Shown here piece by piece: positions 1 through 5,487 of a stretch of DNA of 7,298 nt. The DNA lies in NCBI GenBank assembly GCA_024653385.1, contig JANLFZ010000316.1, positions 1 through 7,298 of the forward strand. The letters are read 5' to 3'. Source of the stretch: Thermoguttaceae bacterium. GTDB lineage: Bacteria; Planctomycetota; Planctomycetia; Pirellulales; Thermoguttaceae. Under the pieces are notes generated by a model, which worked only from the letters and a program-made list of their open reading frames with translations, did no database searches and had not been told where the DNA came from. Numbering within the stretch: position 1 is the stretch's first letter; each line of letters starts with the position of its first letter. The translations under genes and the position numbers were made by a program.

Positions 1-944
1 ACGCGGCCGATGTCGTCGCCGATCGGATGGTGGCTGCACGCCTCGGCCACCAGGACCCGGTCGCCCGGGCGCAGCCGGTCGATTGCGACGGCCCCTTCGA
101 CAAACTGGGAGAGATCGCCCTTTTGCCGCGCCAAGAGGATCGAGAAGCTGGTTAATCTGATCTCCGGCGGCGTGTCGGCAGCCACCTTGAGGAATGCCTG
201 CGAGTCGGTCACCACCAGGGCCGGGGGACGTTTGAGTCGGTCCAGGGCGTCGCGCAGATCCCGGTCTTTGACCACCACGCAGTACGCGTCGCCATCCAAT
301 AGCTCGCGGATCGTCTGGACCTGGGGCTGGATGAGCCGGCCCTTGGGGGCCTCCTTGTCGATCGGCACGACCAGCACCGCCAGTTCGCCCGGCGGAACCA
401 GATCGGACACGATCGGAGGCGCGTTGATGAACTCTTCGGGCGCGGCGGCGACGAGGGCCTCGCGAAGCTCCGGCACGCCCGAGCCCGTCGTGGCCACGGT
501 CTCGACCCAAGCGACTTGCCGGCTGGCGAGTTGTTCGAGGAGTTCGGCGGCCGGTCGGCCCAGGTCCGACTTGTTGAAGGCCACGACCACGGGCACGTTG
601 CGCCCGAGCAGCTCAGCCAGCAGCGTTTCTTCGAAGTCGGTCCATTGGCCCCCGGCGACGACCAGCACGCCCAAGTCGGTGCGGTCGAAGACTTGCCGGG
701 TCTTCTCGACCCGCGCCTGGCCCAGGGCGCCCACGTCGTCGATGCCGGCGGTGTCGATGAAGAGCACCGGGCCGACGGGCAAGAGTTCCATGGGCTTCTC
801 GACGGGATCGGTGGTCGTGCCGGCCACTTCGGAGACGATCGACACCTGCTGGCGCACCAGCGCGTTGAGCACCGAGGACTTGCCGGCGTTGCGGCGGCCG
901 AACAGCCCGATATGGAGCCGGAACGACTTGGGGGTGGGGCGCAT
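1..944 (-). CDS. hydF: HydF, [FeFe]-hydrogenase H-cluster maturation GTPase (partial, C-terminus cut by window edge)
   Basis: HydF is the cytoplasmic GTPase and scaffold on which HydE and HydG build the diiron subcluster of [FeFe] hydrogenase before transfer to the apoenzyme. I translated 314 residues with no stop or frameshift; family members have about 400, so the last quarter lies outside the window. The N-terminal GTPase domain shows the P-loop GRRNAGKS (residues 16-23), the switch region GTTTDPV (42-48), DTAG (64-67) and NKSD (124-127). The dimerisation domain follows with the HydF-typical PIDKEAPKGRL and VVTDSQAF. The start of the cluster-binding domain has EAC-S-H-H, with Cys303 and His305 matching the CxH half of the Fe-S ligand set; the later HCxxC half is not visible. 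The start ATG (944-942) is fixed by an in-frame TAG at 956-954 and an AAGG ribosome site (953-950) five bases upstream. GTPases such as Era or EngA are excluded by the middle and C-terminal motifs. hydE, hydG or hydrogenase genes would be expected beyond the left edge. Confidence 0.95.
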   Translation of the reverse strand, partial: MRPTPKSFRLHIGLFGRRNAGKSSVLNALVRQQVSIVSEVAGTTTDPVEKPMELLPVGPVLFIDTAGIDDVGALGQARVEKTRQVFDRTDLGVLVVAGGQWTDFEETLLAELLGRNVPVVVAFNKSDLGRPAAELLEQLASRQVAWVETVATTGSGVPELREALVAAAPEEFINAPPIVSDLVPPGELAVLVVPIDKEAPKGRLIQPQVQTIRELLDGDAYCVVVKDRDLRDALDRLKRPPALVVTDSQAFLKVAADTPPEIRLTSFSILLARQKGDLSQFVEGAVAIDRLRPGDRVLVAEACSHHPIGDDIGR

Positions 945-963
945 ATGGACCTTCTATCGGGGG

Positions 964-992
964 TTTATATCGTCTCGGTCCAGCCCTGTCGA
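964..992 (-). promoter_or_regulatory. Candidate sigma70-type promoter of hydF
   Basis: On the minus strand TCGACA (992-987, five of six consensus bases) is followed after exactly 17 bases by TATAAA (969-964, five of six). Transcription would begin near 958-957, giving a leader of about 14 nt that still contains the AAGG ribosome site of hydF. The position, spacing and AT content in a GC-rich background make this one of the two best promoter candidates in the window. It is read by eye and not proven. Confidence 0.6.
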
Positions 993-995
993 CAG
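986..995. promoter_or_regulatory. Perfect 10-bp palindrome over the hydF -35 box (possible operator)
   Basis: CTGTCGACAG is a perfect inverted repeat that covers the whole -35 hexamer of the candidate hydF promoter. A regulator bound here would block polymerase. A 10-bp palindrome can occur by chance in GC-rich DNA and its arms do not extend further, so the operator reading is only a suggestion. Confidence 0.25.
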
Positions 996-1022
996 TTGGC
1001 AAGCGAGCCACCGAGGAGGGCC

Positions 1023-1052
1023 TTTACTTGGACCCCACCCAGGTGCTATCTT
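1023..1052 (+). promoter_or_regulatory. Weak candidate promoter of the LRR lipoprotein gene
   Basis: TTTACT (1023-1028) and TATCTT (1047-1052) each match four of six consensus bases and are 18 bases apart. Transcription would start near 1059, giving a leader of about 57 nt before the ATG at 1116. No better candidate was seen on the plus strand between 945 and 1115. Confidence 0.25.
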
Positions 1053-1115
1053 CCATCCTTGCGCAAGCTGATTGATGGGAGTCGCGTCCCGAACGTCCTG
1101 ACGAGGTGTTCCACA

Positions 1116-1943
1116 ATGCGATGGTTTTCATGTGCCTTGGTGGCCGCGATGGTGGCATGGTCCGGGCTGTCGTGTTCGGATCGTAATGCGGCGATGAGTC
1201 AGACTCCGGCCGAGCCGGTGGCGCCGGCCGAGCCGGCGGTGGCCGAGCCGGTGGCGGCCGACGAGCCCGTTGCGCCCGACGACGAGCAGGCGGTTGCCGC
1301 GCTGAAGGCGGCGGGAGCCAATTTGGATTTCGATGATCTCGGCCGCGTCCGCTCGGTCGAACTGGTCAAGTCGGCCATCACCGACGAGGGGTTGGCCAAC
1401 CTCAAGAAGCTGCCGCGCCTGGAAATCGTCGAGATCGGCGGAGGGAAGATCACCGATGAGGGTACCGTCCACTTTCGCGGCCTCGCGCGGCTCCAGAAGC
1501 TCTACCTCCACGATCTGCCCATCACCGATGCCGCGCTGGCCAATCTGAAGGACCTTCCCAACCTGCGGGTGCTTTCGCTTCAACGCACCCGGATCACCGG
1601 CAAGGGCCTGACGCACTTCAAGGGACACAAGAGCCTCAACGTGGTGAACCTCAGTTTCACCAAGGTCGGCAACGAGGCTCTGGCGGCGATGAAGGAGATC
1701 CCCAACCTCGACACGATTGCCGTCGAGGCCACCCAGGTCACCGGCGAGGGGCTCAAGCACCTCAACAAGCTCAGCCGGCTCCGCGTGCTCAACCTGAACC
1801 GCTGCAAGGTCAACGACGAGGACCTGTATCATCTCGTCGGGCTGGACGAACTTCGCATGTTGTACGTGCGCGAGTGCAACGTCACCGACGAGAACATCGA
1901 CAAGTTCAAGGACAAGATGACCAGTCTGGCGGTGTTCTACTAA
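1116..1943 (+). CDS. Leucine-rich-repeat lipoprotein, planctomycete type
   Basis: A 275-residue exported protein of unknown specific role; LRR solenoids usually bind proteins or glycans. Residues 1-20 look like a lipoprotein signal peptide (MRWFSCALVAAMVAWSGLSC), with Cys20 as the likely lipidated residue; the lipobox GLSC is not the commonest form. An Ala/Pro/Glu-rich linker covers residues 30-56, followed by a short helix-like segment and the phrase LDFDDLGRVRSVEL. From residue 88 the chain is LRR: the segment I/V-T/N/G-D/G recurs at 88, 112, 136, 160, 184, 208, 232 and 256, exactly 24 residues apart, with the leucine pattern LxxLxxLxL between. The start at 1116 is chosen because it directly begins the signal peptide and has GAGG (1103-1106) upstream. 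A longer in-frame reading back to 516 would run through hydF on the other strand. The methyltransferase gene follows after 89 bp on the same strand, so co-transcription is possible. Confidence 0.9.
   Translation: MRWFSCALVAAMVAWSGLSCSDRNAAMSQTPAEPVAPAEPAVAEPVAADEPVAPDDEQAVAALKAAGANLDFDDLGRVRSVELVKSAITDEGLANLKKLPRLEIVEIGGGKITDEGTVHFRGLARLQKLYLHDLPITDAALANLKDLPNLRVLSLQRTRITGKGLTHFKGHKSLNVVNLSFTKVGNEALAAMKEIPNLDTIAVEATQVTGEGLKHLNKLSRLRVLNLNRCKVNDEDLYHLVGLDELRMLYVRECNVTDENIDKFKDKMTSLAVFY
1203..1283 (+). repeat. Ala/Glu/Pro low-complexity linker, imperfect AEPV repeats
   Basis: Residues 30-56 of the LRR lipoprotein consist of imperfect AEPV, APAEP and ADEPVAP units encoded by near-repeating GCCGAGCCGGTGGC DNA. 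It is probably a flexible, acidic spacer holding the LRR domain away from the membrane anchor. Such tracts can change length by slippage. Confidence 0.75.
1377..1880 (+). repeat. Seven consecutive 24-residue (72-bp) leucine-rich repeats
   Basis: Seven complete repeats, residues 88-255, keep a perfect 24-residue register with no insertion or deletion; a partial eighth starts at residue 256. The repeats are clearly diverged at the DNA level, so this is an old protein repeat and not a recent tandem duplication. The residue just before the penultimate position of each unit runs G, L, T, T, T, C, C (110, 134, 158, 182, 206, 230, 254), a threonine ladder that ends in two cysteines. Confidence 0.9.
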
Positions 1944-2032
1944 TACGGGTTCAAGGGGGGCCAATGGCGCCGTTGCCGTGCGGACCAGTCCCCGCCTCTT
2001 GCTTAACCGTCCACTATTTTGGAGATTTCGCC

Positions 2033-2635
2033 ATGCGTCACCTGTTTTCGCTCGGTTTGTTCGTTTTGACCCTGGTCGGCGCGCTGGTCGTTGCCGGTCC
2101 GGGCATGGCGCAAGATAAGAAGCCCACGCGCGGTCCCGACTGCGTCTACGTGCCCACGCCGTACGACGTGGTCGAGAAGATGTTGGAAATGGCCAAGGTG
2201 AAGAAGAGTGATATTGTCTGGGACCTGGGCTGCGGCGACGGGCGGATCGTGGTCGAGGCGGCCAAGAAGGCCGGCTGCAAGGCCGTGGGATTCGACATCG
2301 AGCCGAACCGGGTCAAGGAGGCGCGGGCCAACGCGAAGAAGAACAAGGTCGAGCATCTCGTGACCATCAAGCAGGAAGATATCTTCACCCTCGACCTGAG
2401 CGAGCCCACGGTGCTTTGCCTGTACATCCTCCCGAGCATGATGACGAAGCTCAAGCCGCAGATGGCCAAGCTCCAGCCCGGCACGCGGATCGTGGCCCAC
2501 GACTACCCGATCACCACGGCCCAGGAGGAAAAGCGGATCACCATGATCTCGAACGAGACGAACGAGAAGCACACGCTGTACCTCTACACCGTGCCGCTGA
2601 AGCCGAAGAACAGCGGCGGCGACGACTCGGAGTGA
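2033..2635 (+). CDS. Exported class I SAM-dependent methyltransferase
   Basis: A 200-residue protein with a Rossmann-type methyltransferase fold. Residues 1-26 form a Sec signal peptide: MRH, a long hydrophobic run, then GPGMA with likely cleavage before Gln27. The mature part has VPTP (40-43), motif I VWDLGCGDGR (62-71), the acidic ribose-binding residue Asp88 at the end of beta-2, QED (114-116) where the adenine contact lies, a motif IV-like stretch TVLCLYILP (126-134), and QPGTRIVAHDYP (148-159). This layout matches a widespread, mostly uncharacterised bacterial family distantly like Dot1-type methyltransferases; the substrate is unknown. The ATG at 2033 begins the signal peptide and follows GGAG (2021-2024) at eight bases. 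The odd point is the signal peptide, since SAM is made in the cytoplasm. The LRR lipoprotein gene lies 89 bp upstream and a GC hairpin follows 29 bp after the stop. The fold is sure; export is likely; function is open. Confidence 0.92.
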   Translation: MRHLFSLGLFVLTLVGALVVAGPGMAQDKKPTRGPDCVYVPTPYDVVEKMLEMAKVKKSDIVWDLGCGDGRIVVEAAKKAGCKAVGFDIEPNRVKEARANAKKNKVEHLVTIKQEDIFTLDLSEPTVLCLYILPSMMTKLKPQMAKLQPGTRIVAHDYPITTAQEEKRITMISNETNEKHTLYLYTVPLKPKNSGGDDSE

Positions 2636-2664
2636 CGCTCGGCCCGTGACATCCCAATGCGTTG

Positions 2665-2696
2665 CCGCGCGGCCGGCCCATCGGGCCGCGCGGTTT
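2665..2696 (+). terminator. GC hairpin after the methyltransferase gene, likely terminator
   Basis: A perfect 10-bp stem, CCGCGCGGCC (2665-2674) with GGCCGCGCGG (2684-2693), encloses a 9-nt loop and is followed by only TTT. It begins 29 bases after the methyltransferase stop. Stem strength favours termination, but the short T-run means it may act poorly or serve to protect the mRNA end. No convincing promoter was seen between it and the next start at 2755. Confidence 0.5.
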
Positions 2697-2754
2697 CGTA
2701 TTGCGTTGCGCGAGGCCGTCGATGATCTTTCGATGCCTTCGCAAAGGAGACGCC

Positions 2755-4224
2755 ATGTTCTGTCGAACTCGCGCGCTGTGGCGGCCACTTGCGATGGGGT
2801 GGGCTGCGGTTCTCGTTTCGTGCATCGGCTTGCCGGCGCCGGGCGGCGAGAAGCTCCGGGCCGGCAGTGCCTCTGGCGCGGCGTCTTCCCAGGCGGCCCT
2901 TCCGGCTCCAACCCCCGAGCAGGGTGGGCTGGCTTCGCTCTATCCCGGCGACGAGGGCATCGAACGCGATCCCCGCGTGCTGTTCGTCGAGGATTTCGAG
3001 ACCGGGTCGATCGAGGAGATCGGCGCCCGGTGGGGTAACATCTATAAGGCAGAGAACTTCCGCCTTACCGACGACCTCCACGCCAACTCGCCCGGCACAC
3101 GGTCGATCCGTATCTCCGAGAACGGGCACCTGTTCACCCACACCAAGGGGGTCGATACGCTTTACGCCCGGTTCTATGTGAAGTTTCACGAGAAGACGGG
3201 CTACATTCACCACTTTGTCCACCTGGTGGCCGACCGAACGCCGGAACCCTGGCCCAAGGGCGGCGCGGGCGAGACGCCGCCGGGCGATGCGAAGTTCTCG
3301 ACCGGGATCGAGCCGACCGGGCGTTGGGGCAAGTTCCCGCCACCGGGCGTGTGGAACTTCTACACCTATTGGCACGAGATGAAGACCAAATGGGGATCTG
3401 TCTACGACGGCAAGCAAGAGCCGATCCAGCCCGGACGCTGGTATTGCGTCGAGGCCATGCTCAAGGCGAACTCGAGCCCCGACAAGGCCGACGGCGAACA
3501 GGCGTTCTGGGTCGATGGCGAACTGTACGGCCGGTTCGGGGGCTTCCGTTGGCGCACGACCGACAAGCTGAAGATCAACAGCTTCTGGCTCTTGTATTAC
3601 AACACCGACCAACCCGCCCGGCACAATAACGATCCCGACCCGAAAAGCCGCGTGATGCAAGTCTGGTTCGACGATATCGTGCTCGCCACGGAGTACATTG
3701 GGCCGATCCGCGGCAAGCCGGCCTCGGGCAAGAAGAAGGCCGTGCCCTCGAAGAGCGCCCTGTTGACGCCGGGCCTGTTGCTGCCGCTGCCCGGCAAGGT
3801 CGTCTTCACCGAGGGCTTCGAGGAAGGTCCCGGCCGCTTCCAGGGGGGCGAAGTCGTGCAGGGCGGCGCGTCGGGCTCGAAGGCGTATGCGTTTCCCCCT
3901 GCCGGCGTCTCGGTCTGGAACGCCTTTTCGACCCCCGTGGCCGAATCGACCACGCTGCGATTCAAGCTCAAGCCGCTAGGCGACGCCCGCGAGGTCCACG
4001 TGCTCATTTGGTCGAAGAAGCACAAGGACAACTGCCGCTTCACGATCGGCGGCCTCAGGAAGAACGAGTGGACCCCGGTCGAGTTCCGCGCGATCGAGGC
4101 CCGCGTCGGCTGGGCAAGGACCGGCCCAAGCCTCGAAGGCGATGTGCTCGACAACCTGAAACTGGTGTTCGAGGGGCAGCCGGACGACCGCGTGCTGCTG
4201 GACGACGTGGAAATCTGCCGCTGA
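2755..4224 (+). CDS. Exported two-domain beta-sandwich protein, polysaccharide-lyase/lectin-like
   Basis: A 489-residue exported protein; no firm family name can be given. The N-terminus has a basic start and hydrophobic run to LVSC (20-23), which reads as a lipobox with Cys23, though ordinary cleavage near residue 30 is also possible. An Ala/Gly/Pro/Ser linker follows. Domain 1 (about 75-317) opens with VLFVEDFETG and closes with VWFDDIVLATEYIGP; it is rich in aromatic residues and histidines (HH at 152-153, His156, NFYTYWHEM at 201-209, DGEQAFWVDG at 246-255), like concanavalin-A-type jelly-roll polysaccharide lyases and lectins. A Lys/Pro linker leads to domain 2 (about 349-488), which opens with VVFTEGFEEG and closes with VLLDDVEI, resembling a carbohydrate-binding sandwich. 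The paired E-x-F-E start and DD end in each domain would suit a structural calcium site. The start is supported by AGGAG (2745-2749) five bases before ATG. A glycan substrate is inferred, not shown. Confidence 0.85.
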   Translation: MFCRTRALWRPLAMGWAAVLVSCIGLPAPGGEKLRAGSASGAASSQAALPAPTPEQGGLASLYPGDEGIERDPRVLFVEDFETGSIEEIGARWGNIYKAENFRLTDDLHANSPGTRSIRISENGHLFTHTKGVDTLYARFYVKFHEKTGYIHHFVHLVADRTPEPWPKGGAGETPPGDAKFSTGIEPTGRWGKFPPPGVWNFYTYWHEMKTKWGSVYDGKQEPIQPGRWYCVEAMLKANSSPDKADGEQAFWVDGELYGRFGGFRWRTTDKLKINSFWLLYYNTDQPARHNNDPDPKSRVMQVWFDDIVLATEYIGPIRGKPASGKKKAVPSKSALLTPGLLLPLPGKVVFTEGFEEGPGRFQGGEVVQGGASGSKAYAFPPAGVSVWNAFSTPVAESTTLRFKLKPLGDAREVHVLIWSKKHKDNCRFTIGGLRKNEWTPVEFRAIEARVGWARTGPSLEGDVLDNLKLVFEGQPDDRVLLDDVEICR

Positions 4225-4227
4225 GGG

Positions 4228-4264
4228 CCGGTGAACCACCAAGTTGGGCAGGTTGTTGAACCGG
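4228..4264. terminator. Imperfect hairpin between convergent genes, possible two-way terminator
   Basis: CCGGT (4228-4232) pairs with ACCGG (4260-4264). Inside it a small internal loop, three further pairs, a mismatch and three GC/AT pairs lead to a loop of about ten bases. It sits between the stop at 4224 and the opposing stop at 4290, where a bidirectional terminator is expected, but neither side has a T-run. Confidence 0.3.
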
Positions 4265-4289
4265 AGGAAACGCGGTCAGCATGCACAGC

Positions 4290-5264
4290 CTACCCGGCCG
4301 GTTTGCCGCTGTCGGGCTTGGCCTTGCTCCGCGTCTCGGTCGCCGGTGGTTCGTATTCGAACTCTTTCCAGATCATGGGACGGCGGTGGATGGGTTCGAT
4401 ACGAAGCACCACTTCGCCGTTCTGGAAAATGCGGACCGTGCCGTTCGACTGGCTCACGGTCACGGCCACGGCCTTGGTGGCCCGACTGATCGCGGCGGCT
4501 GCCCAGTGGCGCGATCCAAGCCCCTTCGAGAGGGTCAGCGCGTGGGCCGGGGCGTCGATGTAGCGGCAGGCGGCCTCGACCGTTCCATCGGCCGAAACGA
4601 TGATGGCGCCGTCCATCTGGGCGATTTCCTTGATGCCTTCGCGGACCCGGGCGTCGGCAAGGTTGCGATCCTTGCGGCTATATCCTCGAACCGGGTCGAA
4701 GCCCACCGGCCGGCTGCACGCGAGGACCTTGCGCGTGTCGCCCACGACGAACATGGTGCCCACCGGCTTGCCCTCGCGCCCCTCGCGGCCGATCTCCACG
4801 GCCAGATCGACAACCTGTTTGAGGGTGTCGAGCGGCACCCGGGTCTCCAATTGGCGGAGATCCCGCCCGGTGAGTCGGTCGAGGTGCTCGCCGAGGTTGA
4901 TGATGCTGACCGAATCCATCACGTCGGCCTCGAAGCCGCTGTACAGGGCCACGACGCAGGACCCAGGGGCGAGAATATCGTCGGCCACCGCCTCGAGCAG
5001 CGCTTGGGTGAGCTGGTCGTAGACCGGGCTGTCGGGCATGTTCAGGACGACGGTTTCGAGCCCGGCCTCCTTGGCCCCTTTGAGTTCCTCTGGGGTATTG
5101 GCTGCAACGATCACCTTTTCGTCGCCGGCCAGGTTCTTCAGCCGGACCCAATCGGCCGGACCTTCGAGCAGCAACAACACCGCGTCCGCCTCGGCCGACT
5201 CCGAGAGGCGCACGGCCAGCGTGTAGAGCGTCTTGAAGCGATCGGTGAACCTGAGCGGCTTCAT
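4290..5264 (-). CDS. DacZ-type diadenylate cyclase (c-di-AMP synthase)
   Basis: A soluble 324-residue enzyme predicted to join two ATP into c-di-AMP, a second messenger tied to osmotic and potassium balance, wall and DNA stress. The C-terminal DAC (DisA_N) domain covers about 145-295: conserved VGTMFVVGDTRKVL (168-181), the metal-binding DGA (218-220) followed by SADGTVEAACRY, and LGSRHWAAAAIS (249-260), the place of the RHR nucleotide-binding motif, here Arg252-His253-Trp254. Residues 1 to about 125 form an alpha/beta domain, with the stretch SCVVALYSGF, like the pyruvate-kinase-C-type domain of archaeal DacZ. There is no membrane segment (unlike CdaA) and no helix-hairpin-helix (unlike DisA). 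The start MKPLRF at 5264 is chosen because conserved sequence begins there; upstream codons to 5690 are low-quality sequence opposite another gene. No good Shine-Dalgarno is visible. The C-tail (305-324) is Lys/Pro-rich. Enzyme class is very likely; activity with Trp254 is unproven. Confidence 0.93.
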   Translation of the reverse strand: MKPLRFTDRFKTLYTLAVRLSESAEADAVLLLLEGPADWVRLKNLAGDEKVIVAANTPEELKGAKEAGLETVVLNMPDSPVYDQLTQALLEAVADDILAPGSCVVALYSGFEADVMDSVSIINLGEHLDRLTGRDLRQLETRVPLDTLKQVVDLAVEIGREGREGKPVGTMFVVGDTRKVLACSRPVGFDPVRGYSRKDRNLADARVREGIKEIAQMDGAIIVSADGTVEAACRYIDAPAHALTLSKGLGSRHWAAAAISRATKAVAVTVSQSNGTVRIFQNGEVVLRIEPIHRRPMIWKEFEYEPPATETRSKAKPDSGKPAG

Positions 5265-5271
5265 GCCAGCC

Positions 5272-5285
5272 CGGCCGAACGGCCG
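5272..5285 (-). promoter_or_regulatory. Small GC hairpin in the ribosome-binding region of the diadenylate cyclase mRNA
   Basis: In the minus-strand transcript CGGCC and GGCCG pair around a GUUC loop (5285-5272), ending seven bases before the ATG at 5264. There is no clear Shine-Dalgarno in this leader, so the hairpin lies where the ribosome must load and could hold down translation. The five-base stem is GC-only but short, so this may be chance. Confidence 0.3.
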
Positions 5286-5316
5286 TCGTTGCGCGTGGTT
5301 GCCGGGGTGTGGTGGT

Positions 5317-5345
5317 ATGGTACGAACTTCTACGCACTCCGGCAA
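5317..5345 (-). promoter_or_regulatory. Candidate promoter of the diadenylate cyclase gene
   Basis: On the minus strand TTGCCG (5345-5340) and TACCAT (5322-5317), each four of six consensus bases, are separated by exactly 17 bases. Transcription would begin near 5310, giving a leader of about 46 nt that includes the small hairpin before the ATG. Confidence 0.4.
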
Positions 5346-5358
5346 CGCCAAAGCCGAT

Positions 5359-5378
5359 AGGACTTCGCGGGGAGTCCT
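5359..5378. promoter_or_regulatory. Inverted repeat midway between the divergent promoters
   Basis: AGGACT and AGTCCT form perfect 6-bp arms separated by eight bases. The site lies 13 bp upstream of the cyclase -35 box and 46 bp upstream of the -35 box of the opposite gene, a place where one dimeric regulator could act on both. It is short enough to be chance. Confidence 0.22.
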
Positions 5379-5424
5379 TGCGGTTTGGGGTTCCGTGGGT
5401 TCTGTCGGGGCGATCGGCTTGCCC

Positions 5425-5453
5425 TTGACACCCGGCACGAGATGCGCGATAAC
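5425..5453 (+). promoter_or_regulatory. Candidate sigma70-type promoter of the SpeE-like membrane protein gene
   Basis: A perfect TTGACA (5425-5430) is followed after 17 bases by GATAAC (5448-5453, four of six). Transcription would begin near A5460, leaving a leader of about 28 nt to the ATG at 5488. This supports the start at 5488 over the long in-frame extension back to 5233. Confidence 0.6.
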
Positions 5454-5487
5454 GGGTGCATCGTCCCCACCCAGACGGCAGGTCTGC

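Noticed and set aside
10..1071. Long plus-strand open reading frame opposite hydF
   Set aside because: It is an Arg/Ser/Thr-rich translation with no recognisable domain and lies antisense to the clear HydF motifs; long antisense frames are common in GC-rich DNA.
516..1115. N-terminal extension of the LRR protein by 200 residues
   Set aside because: It runs antisense through hydF and its promoter, and the signal peptide and ribosome site place the start at 1116.
1128..1964. Minus-strand frame opposite the LRR gene
   Set aside because: It is the mirror of the repeat gene; its apparent periodicity only reflects the 72-bp repeats on the other strand.
2003..3660. Two overlapping long minus-strand frames opposite the methyltransferase and sandwich-protein genes
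   Set aside because: They have no domain, are rich in Arg, Gly, His and Leu as typical of antisense frames, and conflict with well-supported genes that have good ribosome sites.
4281..5360. Plus-strand frame across the diadenylate cyclase
   Set aside because: The opposite strand encodes DGA and SRHW in a conserved DAC domain; this frame has no recognisable motif.
5369..5410. Four G-runs as a possible G-quadruplex
   Set aside because: One loop would be 14 bases and another run has only three Gs, so a stable quadruplex is unlikely; the spacing is only mentioned under the shared control region.
5233..5487. 85-residue upstream extension of the SpeE-like protein
   Set aside because: It overlaps the cyclase start and includes the TTGACA-N17-GATAAC promoter; the sequence is not protein-like.
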